DNA of 64,000 bases from SKLM01 sp964421785 (GCA_964421785.1 CAYQZG010000002.1:11611-75610), one strand, 5' to 3'; shown: positions 25,574 through 33,740, counted from the stretch's first letter. The notes: generated from the letters alone by a model not told the origin. Program-made: numbers and translations.

Positions 25574-26530
25574 CTACGGCTCTGGCATGCGGAATTGCAG
25601 CAATGGCGTCCCGGCCCAGCCGATGATCTCCTCCAACGTGGGCATCAAAGAGCGGGTCTGGAAGGTGTAGAGCATCTCCAGGAAGGTCGGTTGTGGCTTC
25701 AACTCGATCACCCGCGGCTCCCCTACGATGTCGCCCAGCTCCGCCGCTTTGTCGATAGCCTCCTGTCGAGCGCCAACGTCATCGACCAAGCCGAGCTCCT
25801 TCGCTTGCTGACCGGTGAAGACCCTCCCGTCGGCTAGCTCGCGCGCCTCTTGCTTTGGAAGGTCCCGCGCTTCCGCCACCACGTCCACGAAGTCCTCATA
25901 GACCTGATCTAGGATCTCCCGCCAAATCTCCTTCTCTTCTTCCGTCATCTCCCGGTAGGGTGTTCCAAAGTCCTTGCGCGGGCCGGTGGTGATGATGACT
26001 GCCTCCACACCCACCTTGTCCAGCAGTTCCTCGTAATTGAGGAATGTGCTGATAACGCCAATCGAGCCTGTCAGCGTGTCGGGATGGGCGATGATGTAGT
26101 CGCCGCCGCAAGCGATGTAGTAGCCGCCTGAGGCTGCTGTATCGCCCATAGAGATGACGACGGGCTTCTCGTGGTTGAGGAGGGCTCGATAGATCTCATC
26201 AGAGGCGACGACGGCTCCGCCAGGGCTGTTGACCCGTACTACGACGGCCTTGACTGCTGGATTGGCCGCTGCTTGGTCGAGGAGCGATTGCACGCGATCT
26301 GGTGTGATGCCGGTCGTGGTTAGATAGCCCGGCGGGCCTGAGGTGATGGTCCCATCAAGTCGAATCACGGCCACCGCGTCGCCGGTGCCCATAGTTTCGG
26401 GCAACGGCTGCTGGCTGAGCTGGCTCAATGCTCCCATAGTGATGACCCCGGTCCCGACGCAGCTGCAGACCGGCAGCATGAAGCCCAGGATGAAGGCCAG
26501 GAATACCGATAGGATTGGTTTGTCTTTCAT
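25574..26530 (-). CDS. sppA: Signal peptide peptidase SppA, short form
   Basis: 318 aa, membrane-anchored serine protease with Ser/Lys dyad that degrades cleaved signal peptides. The N-terminal membrane segment LSVFLAFILGFMLPVCSC could also be a lipoprotein signal. VVRVNSPGGAVVASDEIYR marks the fold; the nucleophile Ser is in MGDTAASGGYYIA; the probable general-base Lys is in GPRKDFGTPYREMT; GRVFTGQQAKELGLVDDVG is the C-terminal family block. Minus strand, in line with the small membrane protein and tyrS. Confidence 0.93.
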   Translation of the reverse strand: MKDKPILSVFLAFILGFMLPVCSCVGTGVITMGALSQLSQQPLPETMGTGDAVAVIRLDGTITSGPPGYLTTTGITPDRVQSLLDQAAANPAVKAVVVRVNSPGGAVVASDEIYRALLNHEKPVVISMGDTAASGGYYIACGGDYIIAHPDTLTGSIGVISTFLNYEELLDKVGVEAVIITTGPRKDFGTPYREMTEEEKEIWREILDQVYEDFVDVVAEARDLPKQEARELADGRVFTGQQAKELGLVDDVGARQEAIDKAAELGDIVGEPRVIELKPQPTFLEMLYTFQTRSLMPTLEEIIGWAGTPLLQFRMPEP

Positions 26531-26585
26531 AGATGTCTCCTTCCACTAGCAGCTCTCCTACGGGTTCCGAAGCCCGTCCCTGAGT

Positions 26586-26608
26586 GACGGGTGGGCACCA
26601 CCTAGTCG
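26586..26608. repeat. Type B variant repeat
   Basis: GACGGGTGGGCACCACCTAG then TCG. It pairs GGTGG with CCACC, where the copy at 28548-28570 pairs GGCGG with CCGCC: both sides of the stem changed together. Confidence 0.7.
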
Positions 26609-26675
26609 CTCCGAGTGCGGGGCTCAGAGCAAGTGAAGAAGCCCAGGTTGTGGCTGGTCAGGAGATCAGCCATCT

Positions 26676-26879
26676 CTAGAACCCGAACTCGAGCCAGTTG
26701 GTACCGGTGATGACAGAGCATGCCAAGATCAGAAAGAGGATGAGGAGGATGATACCGCATCCACATCCCGTGCAGGACACACCTCTTCCAAAGCCGAATT
26801 GTTCCTGCAGCCAATCGAAGAGCCAATTAAGCAGCAAAAGCTTCAATAAGCCGGAAAGGCAACCAGGTCTATCGTCCAT
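26676..26879 (-). CDS. Small cysteine-containing membrane protein, function unknown
   Basis: 67 aa. A conserved-looking ribosome binding site (AAGGAGAAAC before the ATG at 26879) supports a real gene. Two hydrophobic stretches (LLKLLLLNWLFDWL, and GIILLILFLILACSVI near residues 42-57) flank VSCTGCGCG. Lies between tyrS and sppA in the same direction. Not recognised; possibly an inner-membrane peptide. Confidence 0.6.
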   Translation of the reverse strand: MDDRPGCLSGLLKLLLLNWLFDWLQEQFGFGRGVSCTGCGCGIILLILFLILACSVITGTNWLEFGF

Positions 26880-26923
26880 GTTTCTCCTTTGTCGGATAGC
26901 GGGCGTTAACCGCCTCGTCCGAC

Positions 26924-28165
26924 CTACTCTGCTGCCGCAGGCCCGACTAGGCGCAGGAAGCGGCGTTTGCCGACCTGAAGCACCGCTTCATCCTCGACTG
27001 TAATATCGACGTCGATCGTCTTGATCCTCTCTCCATCCAGGCGCACAGCGCCCTGCTGCACCAAGCGGCGAGCCTGGCTCTTGCTGCGCGCCAGATCGGC
27101 CGCGGCGATGATGTCCACGACGTTCGCCGGGGCCGTCAGGTGGCGCTCGGGCATATCCTCCGGCAGCTGCCGTCTTTGATGGACGCGCTTGAAGTGCGCG
27201 GCCGCTTTGTCGGCGGCATCGTTGCCGTCGAAGATGGAGACGATCTCCCATGCCAGTTGCTTCTTCGCGTCCATAGGGTGCACGTCCCCGCGCTCCACGG
27301 CTTCGAAGAGCTCGTCGATGCGCTCGGGCTTCCAGCGGGTCACCAGCTCGAACCAGTTGCGCATGGCCGAGTCGGGTATCGACATGGTCTTGCCGTACTT
27401 CGTCTCCGGCGGCTCATTGACGCCGACGTAGTTGCCGGTGCTCTTCGACATGCGAAGCTTGCCGTCGGTCCCCACCAGGATGGGGAAGGTGAGGCAGACC
27501 TGCGGCTTCTGTCCGAATACGGTCTGCAGCTTGCGTCCGGCCATCAGGTTGAAGAGCTGGTCCGTGCCGCCGATCTGGATATCTGTCCTCAGCGCCACGG
27601 CGTCGTATCCCTGCATCAGGGCGTAGAGGAACTCGTGCACCCAGATGGCGTCACCCTTCTCGCGCCGCAGGGCGAACTTCTCACGGGATAGGAATTGTTG
27701 GACGGTGAAGTGGCTCGCCAGCTCTATGACGTCCTGGAAGGTGAGATCGGCCAGCCATTCGTCGTTGTAGCGGATCTCAGTCTGATCCGGGTCGAGGATT
27801 CTGTACGCCTGCTCGATGTATGTGTCGGCGTTCTCTCTCACCTTTTCCATGGTGAGGCGTGGTCGCGCCGCATCCTTGTCCGAGGGATCGCCGATCAGGC
27901 CGGTGAAGGTGCCGATGAGGAAGATGGCCTGGTGGCCGAGCTCCTGGAACTGGCGTAGCTTCCGCATAGTGACCGTGTGGCCGAGATGGATGTCCGGGGC
28001 GGTGGGGTCGTAGCCGCAGTAGATGCGCAGCGGCTGCCCTGTCCTCTCCGATTCAATCAGACTTTGGTGCAGCTCCTCTTGCATATGCTCCTTGGTCTGC
28101 TCGTCGCCGAACTCGGCGCCTCGCGTTAGAATGGCCATCTGCTCGTCGATAGTCGGTTTGCTCAT
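26924..28165 (-). CDS. tyrS: Tyrosyl-tRNA synthetase (TyrZ-like)
   Basis: 413 aa from ATG 28165 (GAGGT upstream); a further in-frame ATG at 28201 adds 12 residues without a site. Class I synthetase: the HIGH motif is HLGH in YDPTAPDIHLGHTV, and KMSKS is RMSKST. QGYDAVALRTDIQIGGTDQLF recognises tyrosine. A C-terminal S4 RNA-binding domain spans about 350-410 (SKSQARRLVQQGAVRLDGER). Preceded by a 320-nt leader with promoter, Tyr-containing leader peptide and terminator. Confidence 0.95.
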   Translation of the reverse strand: MSKPTIDEQMAILTRGAEFGDEQTKEHMQEELHQSLIESERTGQPLRIYCGYDPTAPDIHLGHTVTMRKLRQFQELGHQAIFLIGTFTGLIGDPSDKDAARPRLTMEKVRENADTYIEQAYRILDPDQTEIRYNDEWLADLTFQDVIELASHFTVQQFLSREKFALRREKGDAIWVHEFLYALMQGYDAVALRTDIQIGGTDQLFNLMAGRKLQTVFGQKPQVCLTFPILVGTDGKLRMSKSTGNYVGVNEPPETKYGKTMSIPDSAMRNWFELVTRWKPERIDELFEAVERGDVHPMDAKKQLAWEIVSIFDGNDAADKAAAHFKRVHQRRQLPEDMPERHLTAPANVVDIIAAADLARSKSQARRLVQQGAVRLDGERIKTIDVDITVEDEAVLQVGKRRFLRLVGPAAAE

Positions 28166-28292
28166 AGCGTACCTCGCTTTGGTCTCATTCAATAGATGCA
28201 TCGGTCAGTAGGAGTCGCTTATGCCGCTTTGCTGCCGCCTGGCTGCCGTCGAGACGACGGCGCTCCACGGACAGCGAAGGATGTAGTACGGC

Positions 28293-28315
28293 AAAAAACC
28301 CACGGCTGTGGGTTT
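28293..28315 (-). terminator. Intrinsic terminator in the tyrS leader
   Basis: Minus strand AACCCAC-AGCC-GTGGGTT followed by TTTT. It lies 78 nt after the leader-peptide stop and 128 nt before the tyrS start, so it can only act as an attenuator of tyrS. Confidence 0.85.
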
Positions 28316-28343
28316 CAGGGGAGTCACAGATTGCAGCGACAAA

Positions 28344-28385
28344 GGCTATCGCTTTGCTTACAGCGGCTGTCGCTTTGCTTACAGC
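28344..28385. repeat. Two tandem 21-bp type A repeats in the tyrS leader
   Basis: GGCTATCGCTTTGCTTACAG(C) and GGCTGTCGCTTTGCTTACAG(C) differ at one base. Each can fold through GCTGT/ACAGC. They lie between leader peptide and terminator and may form the alternative RNA structure. Confidence 0.7.
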
Positions 28386-28392
28386 TTGGCAG

Positions 28393-28470
28393 CTATCGGC
28401 TGCTGTGCTGCAATCCGCCAGCATAGATGTAGGTGCAACACATCCTACACGTTACGTGGGTCAATGTCAC
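28393..28470 (-). CDS. Leader peptide of tyrS with Tyr-Ile-Tyr
   Basis: Minus-strand frame from GTG 28470 (GAGGTGA just upstream) to TAG 28393: 25 residues containing MCCTYIYAGGLQHSSR. An internal ATG at 28443 is an alternative start but lacks a spaced ribosome site. The 12 bases ACCTACATCTAT coding Thr-Tyr-Ile-Tyr are identical to those in the aro leader (2187-2285). Placed between promoter 28496-28523 and terminator 28293-28315. The architecture is seen; attenuation by ribosome stalling is inferred. Confidence 0.6.
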   Translation of the reverse strand: MTLTHVTCRMCCTYIYAGGLQHSSR

Positions 28471-28495
28471 TCACCTCGCTCTCAACCTCCCGGCC

Positions 28496-28523
28496 ATTAT
28501 ACTTGAATTGGCTGGTTAGTCAA
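28496..28523 (-). promoter_or_regulatory. Sigma70 promoter of the tyrS leader
   Basis: Minus strand TTGACT (28523-28518), 16-nt spacer, TATAAT (28501-28496). Confidence 0.8.
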
Positions 28524-28547
28524 TTCTGCCATTCAAAGGTGGTGGGT

Positions 28548-28570
28548 GACGGGCGGTCACCGCCTAGTCG
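28548..28570. repeat. Type B variant repeat
   Basis: GACGGGCGGTCACCGCCTAG then TCG, with stem GGCGG/CCGCC. Partner of 26586-26608. Confidence 0.7.
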
Positions 28571-28654
28571 ACTCTGGCACTTGCGACCGAGGAGCCGGGG
28601 TGAACCGATGCGGGGCAAGACGGCGGACGGCTCTTCGAGCTAGGGACGATTGAC

Positions 28655-28712
28655 GGGGGAGAGCGCGGGGCGGGCCGTCAGGCGCGAGGAGATCGGTCTG
28701 GAGGTGGATGCC
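28655..28712 (+). pseudogene. Fragment resembling the NUDIX box of the gene at 34295
   Basis: Bases from GGGGGAGAGCGCG to GAGGTGGATGCCG follow 34456-34523 (NUDIX box region) with substitutions and one 9-nt deletion, giving RREEIGLEV in frame. It has no start and no other part of the domain. It lies within the 730-bp interval between tyrS and panE that also holds repeats and the assembly gap. Confidence 0.5.
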
Positions 28713-28733
28713 GCTACGCTTACTTTCTCTATC

Positions 28734-28943
28734 GTGGATGCCGCTACGTGAACGACAGTTCCCCCCGGGCTCGCCGTTCCTGCGGCAGNNNNNNNNNNNN
28801 NNNNNNNNNNNNNNNNNNNNNNNNNNNNNNNNNNNNNNNNNNNNNNNNNNNNNNNNNNNNNNNNNNNNNNNNNNNNNNNNNNNNNNNNGTGGATGCCGCT
28901 ACGTGAACGACAGTTCCCCCCGGGCTCGCCGTTCCTGCGGCAG
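28734..28943. other. Assembly gap (100 N) with identical 55-bp flanks
   Basis: N run 28789-28888. Bases 28734-28788 and 28889-28943 are identical, both beginning GTGGATGCCGCTACGTGAAC. The natural reading is two contigs that overlap by 55 bp. If so, no sequence is missing and one copy is spurious. Confidence 0.85.
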
Positions 28944-29840
28944 CAGGCTGTGGGTGATGAAAGCGTGCAGCGGCGTCTCCACGCCCAACTCGCGCCCGAG
29001 TCGGACCACGGCCCCGTTCTGCGACGCGAGCTCCGAAGGGCGACCGGCCATCACGTCGCGCTGCATGGAGGCAGTTCCCCCGGGCGGCAGGTCGTCGATG
29101 AAGGCCATCGTCTCTGCTATGACCTCGCGCTGCAGGGCCACGCCTCGGGCCCGCGCCACGGCGAGGATTTCCTCCATCGCCTTCTCCAGCAAGCGGCGCG
29201 TCTCCGGCAGCGAGCGCAGCACACCGAGCGGTGCCCGCGTCACCGCTCCAACGCCGCTCAAGGCCGCGATGAAGAGGAACTTCTCCCACATGGCCACGCG
29301 AATGTCCAGCGGGATCTCCGGGGTCACGCCTTCGGCCCGTTGGAAGACGTCCCGAAGCCTCTCGGCCCGCTCGCTGCGTTGACTATCCAGTTCCCCGAAG
29401 GTGATGGTCGGGCTGATGCCCGCGTGGCGGACGTGGCCCGGCTCGACCAGGGCGCTGATGATCCGGCAGAGCCCGCCTAGCACATGCTCTTCGCCCAGGA
29501 CCTCGGCCAGCTGCGAGGGTGCCTCCACGCCATTCTCCAGCGGCACGACGAAGGTATCCGACCCGACCATACGGCCCATCTCATAGGCTGCGTCGAGGAT
29601 CTGCCACGCCTTGACAGTCACCAGGATCACGTCCACTAGACCAACCTCGCTGGGATCGTCGGTGGCCTGAACCGGATCCACGACGAAGTCGCCAGCGACG
29701 CTCTCCACGCGGAGGCCGTCTGCCTTCATAGCCGCCAGGTGGTCGCCGCGGGCGATGAACACCACGTCCTCTCCGGCCTGGGCGAGCCTACCGCCGAAGT
29801 AGCCGCCGACGGCGCCGGCGCCAAAGATTGCAATGCGCAT
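28899..29840 (-). CDS. panE: 2-dehydropantoate 2-reductase (ketopantoate reductase)
   Basis: 313 aa. NADPH-dependent reduction of ketopantoate in pantothenate/CoA synthesis. The Rossmann motif MRIAIFGAGAVGGYFGGRLA opens the protein; the catalytic Lys is in AMWEKFLFIAALSG; LPPGGTASMQRDV and GRPSELASQNGAVVRLG are the C-terminal family blocks. GGAGGTC precedes the ATG. The TAG stop is provided by the type A-like sequence next to the assembly gap, but the protein reaches normal length. Confidence 0.92.
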   Translation of the reverse strand: MRIAIFGAGAVGGYFGGRLAQAGEDVVFIARGDHLAAMKADGLRVESVAGDFVVDPVQATDDPSEVGLVDVILVTVKAWQILDAAYEMGRMVGSDTFVVPLENGVEAPSQLAEVLGEEHVLGGLCRIISALVEPGHVRHAGISPTITFGELDSQRSERAERLRDVFQRAEGVTPEIPLDIRVAMWEKFLFIAALSGVGAVTRAPLGVLRSLPETRRLLEKAMEEILAVARARGVALQREVIAETMAFIDDLPPGGTASMQRDVMAGRPSELASQNGAVVRLGRELGVETPLHAFITHSLLPQERRARGELSFT

Positions 29841-29886
29841 ATGTGACCTCCTTTACCTCATTGATTGAGTCGTTCCTGGATGCCTG

Positions 29887-30714
29887 TTACTGATGGCCTG
29901 CGACGAAGGCCAGAGGATCCATATAGCCGTAGAACTCGGGTCGGGCGCGATCCTCGGCGTCGTCCCACGTGTAGGCGACGCCAGCGACGTGGCCGTTGCA
30001 GCTCCCTCGCGCCCCCGCGGTCCCCGCGGGGAATAGGTCGCTCCCGTCCAGAAACGTGCGCATCTCCCAGTGCAAATGACTGTTGAGACCCTGGTCACAG
30101 ACGGAGGCGATGATCTGGCCGCGCTCCACCGGCTGTCCGGGCGCGACCTGCACGCGATCGACGTGCCAGTAGACGGCGTAGACCGCGGATTGATTAGGCA
30201 GCAGATGGTGTGTGATCAGAATCTGCCCTTCGGCGCCAGCCTCCAGGGCGGAGACCACCACCCCGTCGGCGACCGCGTGCACTGGGTCGCCGGCTGCATT
30301 GCCCCACAGTAGCTGGCGGGCCGGGCCCAGCGAGAACAGATCCACCCCAGCGTGATAGAGCTGACTGAAGGGAACGGAGTTGCCGTCCTTGTCTCGGAAG
30401 CAGTTCGACCGGTTCCCGAGCGCCGGGTTCTGGGCCCCGAAGCGGGTGTCGATGGCCCGGAGTCCGGTGATGCCCTGGGTGTAGGGGCCGTACTCCTCCG
30501 GTGGCTGCAGGGGATAGTCGAAGAAGCCAGTTATTGACGGTGTGGGCCAGCGTCCGACCGAGGGCGCGCCCCTCAGGTCAGAAAGCTCTGGGCCGCTGAT
30601 TGCTCGTCGCAGCCGAGGCCAGGCGAGCAGCGCGACGGACGTGCAGAGACAGCCCAGAGCCAGTACAGTTACGACAAGCTGTGGGCGGCAGCCTCTACTT
30701 CCTCCTCTGTCCAT
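29887..30714 (-). CDS. M23-family peptidase/LysM-less metalloendopeptidase, membrane anchored
   Basis: 275 aa. An N-terminal hydrophobic segment (VVTVLALGCLCTSVALLAW) anchors or exports it. The M23 zinc ligands are His-x3-Asp in LYHAGVDLF and His-x-His in NSHLHWEMR. Such enzymes cut peptidoglycan cross-links, although members with extra sequence can be inactive regulators. The segment after HLHWE (FLDGSDLFPAG) is longer than usual. Transcribed away from padR. Confidence 0.85.
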   Translation of the reverse strand: MDRGGSRGCRPQLVVTVLALGCLCTSVALLAWPRLRRAISGPELSDLRGAPSVGRWPTPSITGFFDYPLQPPEEYGPYTQGITGLRAIDTRFGAQNPALGNRSNCFRDKDGNSVPFSQLYHAGVDLFSLGPARQLLWGNAAGDPVHAVADGVVVSALEAGAEGQILITHHLLPNQSAVYAVYWHVDRVQVAPGQPVERGQIIASVCDQGLNSHLHWEMRTFLDGSDLFPAGTAGARGSCNGHVAGVAYTWDDAEDRARPEFYGYMDPLAFVAGHQ

Positions 30715-30840
30715 AGCCGTATTCTACACGGCCTTGACCAATTTGCCCAACATTCTCTGCCACCTTGCAACGTTCGCCGTGCCACATTTGCAGGGTTTGG
30801 CCCGGAGACGATACAACGCCCTTGGTGTGCAAGTCGTCTA

Positions 30841-30869
30841 TTGACAAAGTGCACATAGCGTGGTAAAGT
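30841..30869 (+). promoter_or_regulatory. Sigma70 promoter of the padR-DUF364-DIMN operon
   Basis: TTGACA (30841-30846), 17-nt spacer, TAAAGT (30864-30869). Confidence 0.75.
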
Positions 30870-30912
30870 CTCTGTGTGTTGGAGGCCGTGTGCTGAGAGG
30901 GGAGGATCGGGT

Positions 30913-31302
30913 ATGGCGGGGCTAGGTCGACGATGGCGGCAGCGAGGCTGCTCGCGTCGGGCTGTGCGTATCCTGAAGCCCGCGTTGCTTCTGCTCCTCC
31001 ATCATGGCTCGTCCCACGGCTACACGCTCATCGACCAGCTGGAGGCTTATGGGCTGGGCGACGTAAACACGAGCGTGGTGTATAGAGCGCTGCGCGATAT
31101 GGAGGAGAAGGAGTGGGTCATCTCGAGCTGGGATGAGGAACAGACGAAGGGCCCGCCGCGCCGAGTCTATCGGCTCACAGCGCTGGGAGACGAGGTGCTT
31201 CATTGGTGGACCAATGATCTTAGAGAGACGAGAGAGATGATCGATCACATTCTGGAGACGCATAACCAGCACATGGAGGAGGGCGAAGGTGCCCACCACT
31301 GA
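30913..31302 (+). CDS. PadR-family transcriptional regulator
   Basis: 129 aa from ATG 30913 (GGGGAGGATC upstream). PadR winged helix: RILKPALLLLLHHGSSHGYT, LIDQLEAYGLGDVNTSVVYR, LRDMEEKEWV; GPPRRVYRLTALGDEVL is the wing. A C-terminal helix (residues 95-120) gives the dimer interface. The His-rich end (HNQHMEEGEGAHH) could bind metal, an inference that fits the metal-related genes downstream. Stop overlaps the next start by 14 nt. Confidence 0.9.
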   Translation: MAGLGRRWRQRGCSRRAVRILKPALLLLLHHGSSHGYTLIDQLEAYGLGDVNTSVVYRALRDMEEKEWVISSWDEEQTKGPPRRVYRLTALGDEVLHWWTNDLRETREMIDHILETHNQHMEEGEGAHH

Positions 31303-32032
31303 CGTGCTGCTTGACGATCTACAGGCTGATGCGCCAGTGCGCCAGGTGCTCATGGGTGCCTTCTGGACGGCGGTCGTCCTGGATACGAATCCGGTTCAGT
31401 GCGGCCTGGCATCGACGCTGCGGGGTGAGACGCACCGTCTTGGCCCCCCCATCCCGGAGGCTGGGGATCTGTTGAGCTACGGCGCCCGTCAGCTCGCACA
31501 GTGGATGCGCGCGACGGAGACGCTTAAGGCCAGCGTCGGCGTGGCGGCCTACAACGCGCTTCTGCGGTCTGATGAGGCCGCCTTTGTCGAGCTCAATGCG
31601 TCCCAGGTGATCATCGAGCAGGGTAGCGGTAATTGCGTGGCCATCATCGGCCATTTTCCTTTCGTTGAGGAGGTGCGTCGAGCGGCGGAGACGTGCTGGG
31701 TGCTGGAGCTTCATCCTCGCCCCGGGGACGTTCCCGCCGATCGCGCGGACGAGCTGCTTCCGCAGGCCGACGTGGTGGCTATGACGAGTACGTCGCTCAT
31801 CAACCATACCTTTGATTCCCTGATCCGTCTCTGTCGGGACGACGCCCTGGTGATCATGCTGGGGCCGAGCACACCGCTCTCGCCACTGCTGCTTGAGACC
31901 GGCGTCGACGTCTTGAGCGGGACCCTGGTCGAGGATGTGGACCGTGTGCTCCAGTCGATCTCGCAGGGGGCGACCTTTCGGCAGATCAAGCGCAGGGGTG
32001 GCCTTCGTCTGGTGACTATGGCGTATAGGTGA
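31289..32032 (+). CDS. DUF364 (putative heavy-metal chelation) protein
   Basis: 247 aa, GTG start overlapping padR. The N-terminal region (about 10-95, ending TLKASVGVAAYNALL) is the DUF4213-like part; the C-terminal Rossmann-like DUF364 domain contains VAIIGHFPFVEEVRR, LELHPRPGDVP, ADVVAMTSTSLINHTFD and MLGPSTPLSPLLLETGVDVL. Family members occur with molybdenum/iron cofactor and nitrogenase-like genes. Exact reaction unknown. Confidence 0.85.
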   Translation: MPTTDVLLDDLQADAPVRQVLMGAFWTAVVLDTNPVQCGLASTLRGETHRLGPPIPEAGDLLSYGARQLAQWMRATETLKASVGVAAYNALLRSDEAAFVELNASQVIIEQGSGNCVAIIGHFPFVEEVRRAAETCWVLELHPRPGDVPADRADELLPQADVVAMTSTSLINHTFDSLIRLCRDDALVIMLGPSTPLSPLLLETGVDVLSGTLVEDVDRVLQSISQGATFRQIKRRGGLRLVTMAYR

Positions 32033-32126
32033 GTATCGACCCGATGGCTGTGTTGTGGGACTTTGGACGTCTATGTCTATGATTTCAGAGAGCATATAGC
32101 AATATACCCTAAAAGGAGAGGTAGTG

Positions 32127-32750
32127 ATGAAAGTTGTTGTCACATCGAATGGCGCAGGTCTGGATGCGGCGGCGAGTCCTGTCTTCGGCCGTTGTCGGTT
32201 GTATGTCTTCGTCGACACGGATTCGATGGAGGTTGAGGCAGTGGAGAACCCGGCTATGAACGCTGCCGGGGGTGCTGGCATCCAGGCGGCGCAGTTTGTC
32301 GTGGAGCAAGGGGCCGAGGCCGTTATCACGGGCAACGTGGGTCCCAATGCCTACAACGTCTTCCTGGCGGCTGATGTGCCCGTCTATCTGTTTCAAGGCG
32401 AGACGGTGCGAGACGCCGTGGCGTCCTTCAAGAAGGATCAGCTTGGCACGGCGGGCGGTGCGACGGGCCCGGCGCACGCTGGCATGGGACGAAGGGCCGG
32501 CATGGGGCGCGGCACGCCGGCCTCCGGGCGATCTCGCCCAAGCGCCCGAAGAGGAGGAGGAGGCGTCGGCATATCCCGTCTGTCTGCCTCTGCTCCCTCC
32601 AAGGCTCAGCCTCAGGCTGCGTCGACGGGTGGGACTCCGCCTTCGCGCGAACAGGAGATCTCCGAACTGGCGGGGATGGCCGCTGACCTGCGCAAGCAAC
32701 TGGCCGAGGTGATGGATCGGCTCGATCAGCTGGAAGGGGAGGAAGGGTAG
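32127..32750 (+). CDS. DIMN (NifX/NifB-C-like) cofactor-binding domain protein 1
   Basis: 207 aa from ATG 32127 (AAAAGGAGAGG upstream). The dinitrogenase iron-molybdenum cofactor domain spans 1-105 (KVVVTSNGAGLDAAASPVFG, VENPAMNAAGGAGIQAAQFV, ITGNVGPNAYNVF). It is followed by an unusual Gly/Arg/Ser/Ala-rich linker (115-175) that includes a type B-like sequence (32526-32546) and a coiled coil (180-205, QEISELAGMAADLRKQLAEV). Known DIMN proteins bind or carry FeMo/FeS clusters; the client here is unknown. Confidence 0.88.
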   Translation: MKVVVTSNGAGLDAAASPVFGRCRLYVFVDTDSMEVEAVENPAMNAAGGAGIQAAQFVVEQGAEAVITGNVGPNAYNVFLAADVPVYLFQGETVRDAVASFKKDQLGTAGGATGPAHAGMGRRAGMGRGTPASGRSRPSARRGGGGVGISRLSASAPSKAQPQAASTGGTPPSREQEISELAGMAADLRKQLAEVMDRLDQLEGEEG

Positions 32751-32753
32751 GCG

Positions 32754-33257
32754 ATGGAGGGTGTGACACGCATAGCGGTTTCTGCGGACAATCGAAACGG
32801 GCTCGATAGTGTCGTGAGTCCGCACTTCGGACGGTGTCCTTGCTTTGTGTTGGTTGACGTCGACGGGTGCGAGGTTCACGAGGTCGACGTGGTGGAGAAC
32901 CCCTTCTACGGTCGCCATCAGCCGGGCCAGGTGCCGCAGTTCATCAATGAGTACAACGTCGACGTGATGCTCACCGGCGGCATGGGGCGGCGGGCCATCG
33001 GTTTCTTCCAGGACTACGGAATCCAACCGGTGACCGGCGCCTCGGGCAGCGTGCGCCATTCGTTGGAGCGCTACCTGGGCGGCGCACTGGAGGGGGCCGA
33101 GCCCTGTCGCGAGAGCATCCAGCACGCTCACGGGGAGGAGGAAGAGGAGGTGGTGTACGAAGAGGACGCCGCGGGTCGGCTGCGCGAGGAGGCCGAGATG
33201 CTGCAGCAGCAGCTCGACGAGGTCATGACCCGCCTCAAGGACCTGCGTGGCGGGTAG
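32754..33257 (+). CDS. DIMN (NifX-like) cofactor-binding domain protein 2
   Basis: 167 aa, 3 nt after the previous stop. DIMN domain 6-108 (RIAVSADNRNGLDSVVSPHF, GRCPCFVLVDVDG, VDVMLTGGMGRRAIGFF). The C-terminal 50 residues are acidic (HGEEEEEVVYEEDA) and end in a coiled coil (REEAEMLQQQLDEVMTRLKD) that parallels the coiled coil of the preceding protein, so the two may pair. Confidence 0.88.
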   Translation: MEGVTRIAVSADNRNGLDSVVSPHFGRCPCFVLVDVDGCEVHEVDVVENPFYGRHQPGQVPQFINEYNVDVMLTGGMGRRAIGFFQDYGIQPVTGASGSVRHSLERYLGGALEGAEPCRESIQHAHGEEEEEVVYEEDAAGRLREEAEMLQQQLDEVMTRLKDLRGG

Positions 33258-33269
33258 CGGGAGGCCAGT

Positions 33270-33740
33270 GTGAATCAAGACGCAGCGATGGATTTCGATC
33301 GTATGGTCGAGGAGCTCCAGCAGGAGATTGTTGAGCGCGAGCAGGTGCTCTACTCGGACGTTGTGCTTCGCGAGGCACGGTCTCCGAAGAACGTCGGGCG
33401 AATGGTTGATGCGGACTGGCACGGTGTCGTCCGTGGTTGGTGTGGCGACACCATGGAGATCTACCTGCGCCTAGGCGATGGCTCGACGAAGATTGAGGAG
33501 GCAACGTTTGTCACTGACGGCTGCGGTGCAACGCTGGCCTGCGGCAGTATGCTCACCCAGATGGTGAGCGGTCTGACGCTGGAACGGGTGGAGTGGATTC
33601 TGCCCAAGGATCTGATCAACGCCTTAGGTGGGTTGCCGGAGGAGAGCATGCATTGCGCCGGCCTGGCTATAAGCACGCTTCAGAACGCGCTCTTCAACTG
33701 GCGCGCGAGCAAGATGGAGGAAGAGGAGGAGGCAGATTGA
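33270..33740 (+). CDS. NifU/IscU-type iron-sulfur cluster scaffold
   Basis: 156 aa, GTG start. The three cluster-binding cysteines are present: GWCGDTMEIYL, TDGCGATLACGSM and ESMHCAGLAI. An extended N-terminal helix (about 8-25) precedes the usual start at SDVVLREARSPKNVGRM. Provides assembly of [2Fe-2S] or [4Fe-4S] clusters, presumably for the ferredoxin-ATPases or DIMN partners of this island. A damaged partial copy lies at 11783-11866. Confidence 0.92.
   Translation: MNQDAAMDFDRMVEELQQEIVEREQVLYSDVVLREARSPKNVGRMVDADWHGVVRGWCGDTMEIYLRLGDGSTKIEEATFVTDGCGATLACGSMLTQMVSGLTLERVEWILPKDLINALGGLPEESMHCAGLAISTLQNALFNWRASKMEEEEEAD

Noticed and set aside
28165..28523. T-box riboswitch upstream of tyrS
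   Set aside because: No T-box consensus (TGGNACCGCG-like) precedes the terminator; a leader peptide explains the Tyr codons better.
28899..28943. Truncated panE at the assembly gap
   Set aside because: The protein has normal length and C-terminal motifs; the stop lies just inside the resolved sequence.
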